From assembly GCA_030248215.1 (NCBI GenBank), contig JASANG010000258.1, positions 106,128 to 170,127 of the forward strand: a stretch of DNA of 64,000 bases, given 5' to 3'. Below the pieces are notes generated by a model. That model saw only the letters and a list, made by a program, of their open reading frames with translations. It searched no databases and was not told the DNA's origin. A program made the position numbers and the translations under genes. The DNA comes from Enoplolaimus lenunculus (Eukaryota > Nematoda > Enoplea > Enoplida > Thoracostomopsidae). This document shows positions 16,917 to 27,345 of the stretch, one piece after another; the first letter of the stretch is position 1; every line of letters begins with the position of its first letter.

Positions 16917-17166
16917 TATACTTAATAGACTTAAACTGTATGCGAATAATTATTAATAAGGGGGGTGTCATTTATTTTAGGCTTAGCAAAAAATGTTGAC
17001 AATGTGGCTTAATTTAAATACAAATTGCAATTGCAGATTTCTTGAGAAAAAATTACATTTGGAAATAATTGCATCTTTCGCATGCTTTAGTATAGTGAGA
17101 TATTTACAGCCCGCCTGCGGTTTGGGATCTGATTGCACATATACGCTTTATCCATTTTCTGCAATA

Positions 17167-17566
17167 ATGTAGTGTCCCGAATAAGAGGGAGGTAATAAGA
17201 GGAAGGTCCCCATTTTGAGCCACAATCAATAGAAGTCCGTATTTCTAATAAACATCCGTAACGCTGGTAGAGTTGTAAAACCGTAATTAGAGTTCTGAAA
17301 TGTCAACTATCTCTAATTGTAACGCATAAATGACTCCAGGACCAAATAAAGTTGAGTTCGAAACTTTATGGCATGCTTAAGTTTTGAAAGTGTAGTCCTA
17401 AGTGTAATTTTGCATTATCGCTCAAGCTTTTGATACAAGACAAATAAACGTTTCATTCGAGGAATAGTTGTAACACAGGATAACAATCCGTGACCGAATA
17501 ACAGGAGGGCTTCCCCCCTTAGAGTCCAAATACATAACAGCCCCCTGTTATTCAGGTCACTACAGT
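17167..17566 (+). mobile_element. Family E MITE
   Basis: TGTAGTGTCCCGAATAAGAG at the left and TATTCAGGTCACTACAG at the right. Confidence 0.8.
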
Positions 17567-18100
17567 ACTGCAATAGAGTAACCTTAAACTTTAGACTATT
17601 TTTTGCTTAAGCTTACGTATAAGCTCATTATCACGCCTAGGCTATGGCTTTTAGGCTTAGCCTTAGAAATATATATTCTTATTCTACTGTTACGGCCCTA
17701 TTCTATACGTTAGCCAAAATCTTTGATCACGAGATTATCACAATAACTGATAGAATTACAATTTAAAGTAGAAACAAACAAGTGTTTTGACTAATTTTCT
17801 TGCTTAAACTTACGTATAAGCTCATTCTTACGCCTTGGTTATGGCTTTTAGGCTTAGCCTTAGAAATATATATTCTTATTCTACTGTTACGGCCCTATTC
17901 TATACATTAGCCAAAATATTTAATCACGAGTGTATCACAATAACCGATAGAATTACAATTTGAAGTTGAGACAAACAAACGTTTTGACTAATTTTCTTGC
18001 TTAAACTTACGTATAAGCTCATTCTTACGCCTAGGCTATGACTTTTAGGTTAAGGCTTAAAAATATATATTCTTATTCTACTGTTACGGCCCTATTCCTT
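17567..18100 (-). repeat. Three tandem copies (about 199 bp apart) of a family A-derived segment
   Basis: AACTTACGTATAAGCTCATT and ATATTCTTATTCTACTGTTA recur at about 17610, 17810 and 18009. A family A right half (TTACGGCCCTATTCTATAC) and its flank (ATCACAATAACTGATAGAAT) were duplicated together. Confidence 0.75.
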
Positions 18101-18109
18101 GAGGCATCG

Positions 18110-19340
18110 ACAAATGTTAAATCTACGCCTGAAATCCTATATGCATATTAAAATATACAGAATTTTATGGTGTCACACTAGTTCCGTTCTTCTTTAAACG
18201 ACATTTCATGTCTTTTTGGCTGTTCCGTCCAATTTTATATATTATTTTCGAGCGAAGAAATATTATATTTCTCCAACAGCTTTGTATAATACAGCTTATA
18301 CCCTTAGGGTACAAGCCAACGTGTCTATAGTCCTTGCACAAAAGCGGACCATGTTTCTAGTGTTTAAGAGAGAAATAACCGATACAAAACGAAGCCTTGC
18401 TTGATTTGTGGCTTGAGGGGACACATGGGTGACTACCCCAGCTGATATTTTTCTTATCAGGTAAAAAATGTAGCATATTTAACCCTGGTTAACGATTTCA
18501 AATTCAAGTGACCAATGGTTTATAGTATAGCCTTATGCCGCTGGCCCCCGGCACAACTTAGTATACTGGCTAACGCGGCTGAGCTTTTTGAATCGATTAG
18601 CTATGTATCCTGGTAGTATTTTATGTAAAAGTCTTTTGTGCCTATGGCTATTTTTTGTCGCTTTCAATGGGTGAATTCAGTTGTTTTCAACCCGGGTTCA
18701 TTCACAAACCCGTCGGATAATAGCGATATTAATGCAGATAAAGCCTTTACTGATACGATGAATGCAGGCCGGATTGCGTTACGAGAGGGTATCGAGATCA
18801 CAGTGTGTGAGTGGCGAACGACTATCGAGATAATTATTTGACCTGTTCAGAGTGTACCTGTAATACGGTCTACTTTCGTTGTTACACCGTCAAAGAATTT
18901 TTACTCAAATCTCTCGCCTCCCGTACTCGCTCTTGTAGACTGCCAGGGCCTGATATCCTGTACAGTCAGCTGCGCTGTAAGGGATTCGCGGAGGGTCAGC
19001 TCTCAAAGTGAATGGATCAATTTTACAAGGATAGGTGCCAAACCGGTAGGACAGTATTTTAATACGGCAGTGTCGCAATATTCATACCTCGGCCCGGGCC
19101 CGCTGATGGTTTGAAAGGCTCACTATGAGATCCATTGGGTGTGTTGAAACGGTTGTATTATCCGTTCAATCAGTTTTAGGGTATTATTTTATCAGAAGAG
19201 AGAGAGTATGAATGTGTATCTTTGACGCTCGTTGTTATCTGAACAGATGCCATAGCTAACGTGTGCTTTTAAGGCGATAAGCATAATATAATGCATATTG
19301 ATTATATTTTAGACACGGCTGACAATTCTGTAGGATTTTT
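18110..19340. other. Unique-looking, less AT-rich stretch, no gene assigned
   Basis: This is one of the few long stretches free of the window's repeat families. About 18650-19120 is clearly richer in G+C. Open frames of 60-67 codons on the + strand (18216-18404, 18638-18841, 18811-19011) overlap in different frames and match no family I recognise. It could be exonic, a UTR, or an old unrecognised insertion. Confidence 0.4.
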
Positions 19341-19394
19341 TTTGTCAATGAACACGTTTCTTGAAATAGCGGCGGCTTTGAAGAAATATTATTA

Positions 19395-19737
19395 CACTGC
19401 AAAAAAATGTTGAGTCAAATTGAGTCTCGATGAAATAGGCTGTATGGGACTACACAAAATGAGTCAAATTCAACTCCTTGTCAATGCACACGCTTCTTGA
19501 AGTAGCGGTGGTTTTGAAGAAATATTATTACACTGCAAAAAATGGTGACTCAAATTGAGTGTCTATGAAACAGGCTATATGGGAGTACACAAAATGAGTC
19601 AAATTCAACTCCTCTAGAGTCAAATTCAACTCGCTGAGTAGCACGTTTGACTCTGGTTTAGTCGAATTTGACTCTGTGTAGTTTCGTAGAGCCTATTTCG
19701 AAAAGAGTCAATTTGACTCATCATTTTTTTGCTGTGT
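19395..19737. mobile_element. Family C element with partial duplicate
   Basis: A left half (19395-about 19482) is followed by a repeat of the upstream flank (CTTGAAGTAGCGG...AATATTATTACACTGC, also at about 19359) and then a full copy from 19531 to 19737. The flank and left half were therefore duplicated in tandem, about 136 bp apart. Confidence 0.75.
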
Positions 19738-19888
19738 AAGTGGAGTTAAACAGGAGTATTTGATACGCCTGTGGCTATAATTGGGTGTATATTAAATAAC
19801 CTAAACTACCTTGAACGGTCGGGAACATAAGACGATTAGGTTTAAAAATACCCTTTGCATGAATAGAAGTCAAAAAATTTCGCACACA

Positions 19889-20060
19889 ACACTGTAAATT
19901 CAAGTGAGTTGATTTGATCAACCCAGACAGCTAATTTGTCATTTGTGGTTATTTTTGAGTTAAAAACAGTAAACATTAACTCTGAGCTGATTGAATACAG
20001 GGTGAGATGATTATAATTAACTCAAAATCAGTTCAATCAACTCAGAATTTTGAGGTTTTT
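19889..20060. mobile_element. Family D foldback element
   Basis: CACTGTAAATTCAAGTGAGT at the left, GAGTTGATTTGATCAAC palindromes, right end decayed. Confidence 0.65.
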
Positions 20061-20068
20061 TTGGAAAG

Positions 20069-20227
20069 CCGTGGGCCCTTCCGCTTCCCCCCCCCCGTAA
20101 AAAATTTTCAGGAGGGGCATTTAAAGGTTTTCAATAACTTAGAAACATGGTTGAAAACCTTCTAGGGAGGCTAAAAATTTTCCAGGAGAACTGAGCCCTA
20201 CTGTCCCCCCTTGGCTACGGGCCCGTG
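20069..20227 (-). mobile_element. Family F MITE
   Basis: GGGGCATTTAAAGGTTTTCA core and CTTGGCTACGGGCCCGTG at the right. Confidence 0.7.
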
Positions 20228-20257
20228 TCCAAAACGGTAATATAACCAACGCATATG

Positions 20258-20440
20258 GTCCGTATAAGCATATTCCTAAGCCTAAGCCTATGCCTAAGTG
20301 TAAGCCTAAAGCGTAAGAATGAGCATATTCCTAAGCATAAGCCTAAGCCTAAGCCAAGCAAAAAAATTAGTCTAAAGCTTATGCTTATTCCATTTTAGTC
20401 CAGCAGAAAAACGTTCCGCCCCCCCTGATCTTTCCATGGA
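20258..20440 (+). mobile_element. Family A MITE
   Basis: TAAGCATATTCCTAAGCCTA at the left, AAACGTTCCGCCCCCCCTGA then TCTTTCCATGG at the right. Confidence 0.7.
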
Positions 20441-20845
20441 TCCTCTCTTGGATATTCGGGTGGGGGGGGGAGGCTTCTGGCAGTTTAATCTCACAAGAAA
20501 TGACTTTCGTTAGAAAATTGATTTCGAGCAAAAAAAGAATAATCTGAGTATTGAAATTTGAAAAACGATTACACACAAAGAAATTGTCTTGTAATTTCAA
20601 CACTCTTAAGGTTACGCTATACTTTACTGAGTTCGATGCCGTCGCAAGCCGGCGTACGGCTGCATGCTGTAATTTTTAATTTTTAAATATTAAAGAATAA
20701 AAATTTTCAATTTTTGAACGGTTCTTGAATTGAGACATAAGATATTGTATTCAAGAAGTTATTGTTTCAAATTTATATAACAAAAATTCATTAATTTCAA
20801 GAAATAATTGTCTTATATTTAAGAACTGATTTTCACATTTTGATG

Positions 20846-20917
20846 TACTGGAGTGAGGGGGGCAGTATGAGGGGGATGCCCATTTTGAGTTTTAATCAAT
20901 AAGAGTAGGTATCCCTA
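20846..20917 (+). mobile_element. Family E left part, interrupted by family D
   Basis: GGATGCCCATTTTGAGTTTT and AATAAGAGTAGGTATCCCTA match the left third of family E; the next base begins a family D terminus (CACTGTAAATGCCAGTGAGT). Confidence 0.65.
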
Positions 20918-21125
20918 CACTGTAAATGCCAGTGAGTTAATTCTAATTCACACTGAGTTGATTTAACTCAGAAATCTGAGTTCTGAAAGTCCTATTTCAG
21001 AATGAGTTCATAAATTAACCATTCCTGACGTAGTTGCTTTATTAACTCAGGCTGAGTTTTACAACCAATTGTCGGTGAGTTGATTTCATTTTTTAGTTTG
21101 CAGCGAGTTGGCAGTTAAATAAAAT
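20918..21125. mobile_element. Family D element inserted in family E
   Basis: CACTGTAAATGCCAGTGAGT at the left with TA just before it; GAGTTGATTTAACTCAG palindromes. The right terminus is diverged. Confidence 0.6.
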
Positions 21126-21508
21126 AGGCGGTTATAGACATCCACAAACCATGATACGCTTGTAACAAGTGGGGTTTTGGCTGTGTAAACTTAGAAATAG
21201 GTTTTGGCTAAAAGTTTTACAAATCATTTATTTGTTTCATTACTGCAAAGGTTATACATAACAAAAAATTACAAAAAATGATTTCAATTCAAAACATTTC
21301 AATGTATAAATTTAGCAGCTAGTATTTGCGTCCGCGGATTGTTTGAAATATTTTCGAAATGTCTTCACTACGGGGCTTCCATATTGATCCGCATCAATGT
21401 CGTAAATTTCGGTCTGGAGAAACTCGAAAAAATTTCGAAGGCACCATTCGTATTCGACGCCAAAAACATAGTGAGCTTTGAACAATTCGTCCGTTGCTCG
21501 TACTGCCG

Positions 21509-21818
21509 AATTATCTCTAATTGTAGCGCATAAAAGACTCCAGGACTAAATAAAGTTGAATTAGAAACTTTAAAGCGTACTTAAGTTTTGAAAGTATATT
21601 CCTAAAAGTATAACCTTGCATTATCGCTCAACCTATTAATATAATACAAATAAACGTTTAATTCAATGGTTAGTAGTAATACCTGATATATATCAGTAAC
21701 GAAGGGCGACGGAGGGCGGGTTAAAAAATTAATAACAGTCTGTAACCGAATAACAGGGGGTACCCTCTGGAGAGGCCAAATAAATATCAGTCCCCCCTCT
21801 AATTTAGGTCACTACAGT
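21509..21818 (+). mobile_element. Family E right part
   Basis: Resumes the family at ATCTCTAATTGTAGCGCATA and ends AATTTAGGTCACTACAG. Together with 20846-20917 it is probably one element split by later insertions. Confidence 0.7.
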
Positions 21819-22533
21819 ATATAATGAAGACTATTTGTTCAGTCTATATTCTTAAGAATGTTAATGATCGAACCATAAAATATACCCGAATTTAAAGTAT
21901 GGAATTCAAGACATATATTTCGAGAGTCTGCTAAGACATAAATAACTGAATATTTAGTCGCTGTTTCTTTGACAATTTATTGTGTGTCAGAACGCTTAAG
22001 TTCTAGATGATTTGGTTACGAAGTTGCCTTTCAATAGAGGGGTAATATTGGTTCGGCGTATGATATTCACATCTCACAGTCATATTTTTAAAAAAGCAAC
22101 TTAAACTAGCGTATTAATGTTCTCACAAGAATACAGCGCCTATAAAATGTTCTTTATTGATTACAAGTTCCGGATCCGATTTAGCAGGTTCCAGTTCCGG
22201 ATACGATTTCGTGATTGCAAACCGGAATCATAAGTTTTAGCTTTGCTACCTGGTTCGGTAAAATATCAAAGAGAATTGACGGATATCCTTAGTTGACGAA
22301 TCTAAAAAATAGGCTTTGCGATAACCTTCAGGATCTTAAAGTTAAAAAACTTTAGCGCTCAATTCGAATAAATTTAACTCACTGTTCTAATCCTTCGAAA
22401 CAAAATTCATACTCCCTGACCAGCACAGGTTTTCAGTTGTCTCCACGTATAAGAAGTCATCTCATCTGTTTCGCATTAGGACATCATATGTTTATTTAAA
22501 TTTGTTTAATTTTTTGAACAAAATCTGTACAAA
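21819..22533. other. No gene; AT-rich
   Basis: About 22165-22260 holds a short stretch with TTCCGGATCCGATTTAGC/TTCCGGATACGATTTCG repeats resembling family J edges. Confidence 0.45.
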
Positions 22534-22875
22534 CTTAAGCATATTCCTAAGCTTAAGCCTAAGCCTAAGCGTATTGATGAGCCTATTTCTAAGCATAAGC
22601 ATAAGCATAAGCCTAAGCCTAAGCCTAAGTGCAAGGACGAGCCTAAGCCTAAGCATAAGCGTAAGCCTAAGCCTAAACGTAATGATGAGCCTGTTCCTAA
22701 GCCTAATCCTAAGCCTAAGCCTAAGCCTAAGCCTAAGCCTAAAGCGCAAGGATGAGCCTATTTCTAAAAACTTAAGCCTAAGTCTAAGCCTGAGCAAAAA
22801 ATGTAATCTAGAATCTAAACCTACTCTTTTATGGACCCACCACAAACCTGGACGCACCTTAAAGTAACATGGGCC
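22534..22875 (+). mobile_element. Hybrid: family A-like left, (CCTAAG)n core, family B right end
   Basis: The left side (AAGCATATTCCTAAGC) follows family A, the core is 200 bp of CCTAAG/CATAAG hexamers, and the right end (CACCTTAAAGTAACATGGGC) is family B. This suggests recombination between A and B through the shared hexamer core. Confidence 0.65.
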
Positions 22876-23291
22876 GTACATCCCTATCGTCAAAAATGTA
22901 CTAGCTCAGCTATTTTGAAAAAATTTATTTTGTTTGTCTAAACAAGCTAAGTATTCATGTGAAAACTCCGTTTTGAACTCAAACAAATTGTCTTAAGCTT
23001 AATTAAATTAACAATTAATTTTACCGAAAACTTTGGTGCAAATTTCGAACGTTTAACTTGAAAATACCGGTTCAAGCTAATTTTGGTTACAGTTGTGTGC
23101 TTCTTAGGGTGGCACTATGCTAGTCTACGGTACAGAACGTAAAATAAATTTTGGTTAAAAATTGGTATGCTGTTCCACGCGGCAATAAACGTGCGTTGTG
23201 CAATGGTAACGGATGGCGACGGACGTTATCAAAAGTATCTTGTAGTACCAAACTTACCGTATATACAGCCATTGTAGCGAAAAATTTGCAG

Positions 23292-23363
23292 GGCTGCGTA
23301 GCTCAGTGGTTAGAGCAGCGGACCGGTAATCCGTACGTCGTGGGTTCGAGCCCCACATTCTGT
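23292..23363 (+). tRNA. tRNA-like sequence (possible Thr-GGT); acceptor stem does not pair
   Basis: D arm GCTCAGTGGTTAGAGC, anticodon arm GCGGA-CCGGTAA-TCCGT, variable ACGTC and T arm GTGGG-TTCGAGC-CCCAC are all well formed. If positions 34-36 are GGT the anticodon reads threonine. Against a working gene: position 33 is C, and the 5' GGCTGCG does not pair with the 3' ATTCTGT. It is more likely a tRNA pseudogene or SINE head. No CCA is encoded. Confidence 0.6.
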
Positions 23364-23757
23364 AAAAACACTCTATTTAAAATACTATAGTTATATTTTA
23401 CTAAATTTTTTAAGTATAAGTGTACTAAATATTGAGTAAATCTTTGCCTAATAAGTAAAACTACTGCTGTCATTTCCTGATTAATTGAGTAAATGTAAAC
23501 CTAAAAATTTTGTCTGCTTAAAATTAAGTCAAACTTTGCCAAGCACCAACTTAATGTACTTTTAGTTAGTTATAGCTTTGCTTTAATTCCAGTTCGGTGT
23601 GTGCACCTGGGCTGAAAATTTGAGCTATCATTTTAAAATTATAAATAAAATTACACTTAATTAATATATTGGTCAGAGTTTCAAATCTATTGGATACTTA
23701 TCAGCGAGCGGCTACGCCTCCCTTTAACAAGTTTGCTTTTTTGCTACTACGCTAAAA
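23364..23757. other. No feature recognised
   Basis: AT-rich sequence downstream of the tRNA-like element; no poly-A or SINE tail that I can define. Confidence 0.45.
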
Positions 23758-24092
23758 CACTGCAGAAAATGGTGAATCAAATTGAGTCAGTCCGAAATAG
23801 GCTCTATATGACTACAAAAACTGATTCAAATTTTACTCCGCGAGACACAAACTCGCGACTCAGCGAGTTGAATTTGACTCTCGAGACACAAACTCGCGAC
23901 TCAGCGAGTCGAATTTGACTCTCGAGACACAAACTCGCAACTCAGCGAGTCGAATTTGACTCTCCACCTGAGTCAAATTCGACTCTCTGAGTCGCACGCT
24001 TACCTCTGGCGGAGTCAAATTTGACTCAGTTTGTGTAGTCATATAGAGCCTATTTCGGACTGACTCAATTTGACTCACCATTTTTTGCAGTG
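23758..24092. mobile_element. Family C foldback element with internal 41-bp expansion
   Basis: CACTGCAGAAAATGGTGAAT at the left and TCACCATTTTTTGCAGTG at the right with TA outside. The centre holds about three tandem 41-bp units (TTTGACTCTCGAGACACAAA then CTCGCGACTCAGCGAGTC), each itself a short palindrome. Confidence 0.85.
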
Positions 24093-24737
24093 TACGCTTT
24101 CTCGACAAAAAGTCATTCTTTGAAGTTTTATGCTCTCTCGAAATGAAATCCAAACTTCGACTCAGACCAAGCATCAGCTATGCACCACCGACGCTAGCAG
24201 CATCGAGTTCTGTCATTGTTTTGACAATTTTGTCAACAAATGTACATTTAAGTATAAGTTTTTAGCGAGCAAAAACGTTTGCTGGTTTTCGCCAAAACCA
24301 ACAAACGCGGACTGGGAGTAAAGAACTCTACTGTAAAAGTTTATTTCGTGATTTACCGAAGCCAGATTAGATTACCTCTCGCATCAATATTTACTGTGGG
24401 TCAACGTATGATAAAACTGATATATGAATGTTGGTTCGGGTAAAATTGTGCCATGCCAATCACGCGCTGGATACAGGTTGAGAAATGACGAGTCGTCTAG
24501 AAACCTGAAAGCGAACCTTAGTATCAAATTCTGACAAATATTACAGTTATTTTTGAGTTAACCCCCTATGGCTGCCCGAGTTGTGACATACGGTGGGTAG
24601 TATTATTTATAGGGATTGCAAAAATCATAGCCTAAGTGGATCTTGCAACCGTTAGAAAAACTAATACATCTTTAAAATATATATTTTCAAGTTATGATGC
24701 ATTTATTGTTTAGTATTGATTTGAGAACGCTGAGTTT

Positions 24738-24954
24738 AGGCCCCTAGCCAGTTCACCGTGATAGGGAAGAACTAAAAAATTTTCAAGAGGGACTGAAAAT
24801 TTTCTAAGGGGACAAAAAACTTCCAGGGAGGCTGAGAGCCGCTAGCGTCCTCAAGGCTTTTCGCTGACTTGCAAACAAGGTTGAAAATTTTCTAAGGGGG
24901 CAAAAATTCTTCCAGGGGGGCTGACCCCCTATCCCCCCTCCGGCTACAGGCCCG
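24738..24954 (-). mobile_element. Family F MITE with internal duplication
   Basis: GGCCCCTAGCCAGTTCACCG at the left, CTCCGGCTACAGGCCCG at the right; the AAAATTTTCTAAGGGG segment occurs twice. Confidence 0.7.
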
Positions 24955-25190
24955 CACCCGACTGAGTTCAAATTCTTTACAAATGTTGTACGCTTCGTAG
25001 TCAAAATGCTTTAATAGTTGACGAAATATATCCATTTGGTTAAGCACCGCTATTAAATGGATCAGAGTTTGCGCAAAATTTAGCCTAAGACTTAAGAAGT
25101 AGCAATTGTTTAATTTCGGCAGCATATAAATAAATTGAAACTTTTTGAATTTATTCGAGAAGCTTAAATTAATTCAAATATCAAACTGGT

Positions 25191-25461
25191 TTAACCTCTT
25201 CTCACATTCAGTTGCCTATAGGCAACTCAGCGCAGTATATGTACGTTAAATTATATATATCGCACCGTGTTGAACAATTGCAACACGAATACATAGTACT
25301 AAATCACCACAAGACGTGAGAGCCCCCTCGGGCTCGAGCGTCAAGCTCCTATAGCTGAGTGGTGATGGTATACGCCTCCCACTCCTGTCACTGCAGTTCG
25401 AATCCTAGCATAAAAGTAGGTGTCAGGGGAAATAGAAAATATTCATGTGAGAAAGGGTTAA
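25191..25461 (+). mobile_element. Family H: TTAA-flanked MITE with tRNA-like core, copy 2
   Basis: TTAACCTCTTCTCACATTCA at the left and ATGTGAGAAAGGGTTAA at the right. The core is on the + strand: TATAGCTGAGTGGTGATGG (A box) and GCAGTTCGAATCCTAGC (B box), spaced as in a tRNA. Confidence 0.85.
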
Positions 25462-25579
25462 TATTTACAGTCTACACTGCAATGGCGACGGGACCAGCTT
25501 TACATTTATATTATAAGCAAACATAGAAATTGTATCCGTACGAAAGCGTTTCCAAATCAAGAAATTTTGAGTAAAGCTG

Positions 25580-25820
25580 CACTGCAAACTCCAGTGAGTC
25601 AATTTTAGCTGAGAATGAGTTGAATTCACTCAGAAGTCTGAGCTATGAATTAGGTGTTTCAGAACACAAAATTCTGAATTGAATTAACTCATTCTGAGTT
25701 AATTAATCAACTCACGCAGAATTAAATTAGCTCAATGACAGACGATGATTCATGTTATTAACTCAGAAACAACCAGAAATGACTAATTCGCTTCTGAGTT
25801 GATTAATTAACTCATTTTTT
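25580..25820. mobile_element. Family D foldback element
   Basis: CACTGCAAACTCCAGTGAGT at the left; GAGTTGAATTCACTCAG and GAGTTAATTAATCAACTC palindromes. Confidence 0.7.
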
Positions 25821-25892
25821 CGCTCACTTCACTGGCGATGCTTTATCAGCAATTTGTACCTACCATGACTCATACTTGGGTAAAAAAGTGAA

Positions 25893-26036
25893 GCCAATGT
25901 ATAGAACAGGACCGTAACAGTGGTATAACCATATTCCTAAGTCTAAGACTAAGTTTACGTAAGACTAAATGTAAACAAAAAATTAGTCATAAGCTTGAAC
26001 TTCAGAAAACGTTCCGCCCTCGATGTTTACATAGAT
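25893..26036 (+). mobile_element. Family A MITE, short
   Basis: GCCAATGTATAGAACAGGAC at the left, little hexamer core, AACGTTCCGCCCTCGATGTT at the right. Confidence 0.7.
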
Positions 26037-26040
26037 TAAA

Positions 26041-26345
26041 CGTGATATGCGTCTTGATTTTCGATTCCTTTGCTTGCTTAAACGTGACAATAATCCTGAA
26101 ACAAATGCAGTATGTGGAAACATATAATAAATTATGGAGTATGGCACAAATTTGGCAATACACGCTCAGACAATTTTATACAAATGAAATAGACTACCTA
26201 ATATGTCAATTTTTCTTCAATTTACGAATAAGAATTACTTTCAATTCCGAAAATACCGGAAAATACCGATACAAAAATACCGAATGTATTTCGTCAATCG
26301 GATACTGAAAAATACCGTATTTCCCTACCGGAACTGGAATTTTTA
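26041..26345 (+). repeat. Family J dispersed repeat
   Basis: GAAACAAATGCAGTATGTGG and AATTATGGAGTATGGCACAA align with the 14540 copy; ends are AATACCGGAAAATACCG-type. Confidence 0.65.
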
Positions 26346-26490
26346 ACTTCTCACAAGATATAAACCAAAAAAATTTTCTCGCTCGCAACGCACGCTCTTT
26401 GAATGTTTCGTTGAAGTGGTACTGTTTAAAAATGATATCATATATTCGGCTCAAGTTGATTCGCCTTCCGTGATCATCTATGAAACATAT

Positions 26491-26514
26491 CAGTTGTTGT
26501 TGTTGTGGTTGAGG

Positions 26515-26550
<36 letters not shown>

Positions 26551-26639
26551 GCTGTTGTTGTTGTTGTAGTGGTTGTGGTGGTTGTTGTTGTTGTTGTTGT
26601 TGTTGTTTGCTGTTGTTGTTGTTGTAGTGGTTGTGGTGG

Positions 26640-26690
<51 letters not shown>

Positions 26691-26724
26691 GCTGTTGTTG
26701 TTGTTGTAGTGGTTGTGGTGGTGG

Positions 26725-26777
<53 letters not shown>

Positions 26778-26849
26778 GCTGTTGTTGCTGTTGTTGTGGT
26801 TGTGGTTGTTGTTGTTGTGGTGGTTGTTGTTGTTGTTGTTGTTGTTTGC

Positions 26850-26886
<37 letters not shown>

Positions 26887-26900
26887 GCTGTTGTTGTTTT
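26491..26900. repeat. Compound (TTG)n microsatellite, about 400 bp
   Basis: TTG triplets broken by TTTGCTG, TAGTGGTTGTGGTGG and GCTG interruptions that repeat as blocks (TTTGCTGTTGTTG at about 26547, 26607, 26687 and 26846). It makes polyGln, polyAsn and polyThr frames on the - strand and polyVal, polyLeu and polyCys frames on the + strand; none has coding flanks that I recognise. Confidence 0.95.
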
Positions 26901-26929
26901 TCTCCACTTTTTCTATCTTTAAAATATAC

Positions 26930-27200
26930 ATTTTTGAATCGCGAAACTTGTCAGTAAATACCCACAACAACCGCACTGTGAGCGATTGTGCTTTCGATCC
27001 TTAAAAACTTTAAAAGAAACGTTTCGTTCGGTTTCAAGTTTATCTGTTGTCGGTCTGATAGTTTTAGGCAGCCATGTATATCTTGAGCCACAACTGGTTG
27101 ATGCCCTACGGTTCGGGTTAAACGACATGCGGATCACATGGGCCACTAGTATTATGCAAGCGATTCATATATGTTTTGGCAATCTACTTGCACTTCTATA
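26930..27200. other. Unique stretch with a short open frame, unassigned
   Basis: A + strand frame of 71 codons (26986-27201) has two hydrophobic stretches (SSLSVVGLIVLG and [18 protein letters not shown]). No family assignment or splice signals support it. Confidence 0.25.
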
Positions 27201-27221
27201 AAACTGCAACATTGATTTATA

Positions 27222-27345
27222 TACATAAATATATATATATATGTATATATATTTATATGAATATATATACATATATATATATATGTATATATATTTATAT
27301 GAATATATATACATATATAGATATATATATAGATATAGATATGTG
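27222..27345. repeat. AT-rich (ATATATGTATAT) array
   Basis: Two about 60-bp repeats of ATATATGTATATATATTTAT then ATGAATATATATACAT. Confidence 0.95.

Noticed and set aside
18811-19140. rRNA-like or snRNA-like look of the GC-richer stretch
   Set aside because: I could not match it to 5S, 18S, 28S or U-snRNA conserved segments.
26206-26976. 256-codon polyGln/Asn/Thr frame on the - strand
   Set aside because: The low-complexity part is the TTG tract and its C-terminal portion is family J repeat; no independent coding sign.
26986-27201. Short frame with two hydrophobic segments, tetraspanin-like at first glance
   Set aside because: No conserved motif (such as CCG), no splice signals, and similarity is only in hydrophobicity.
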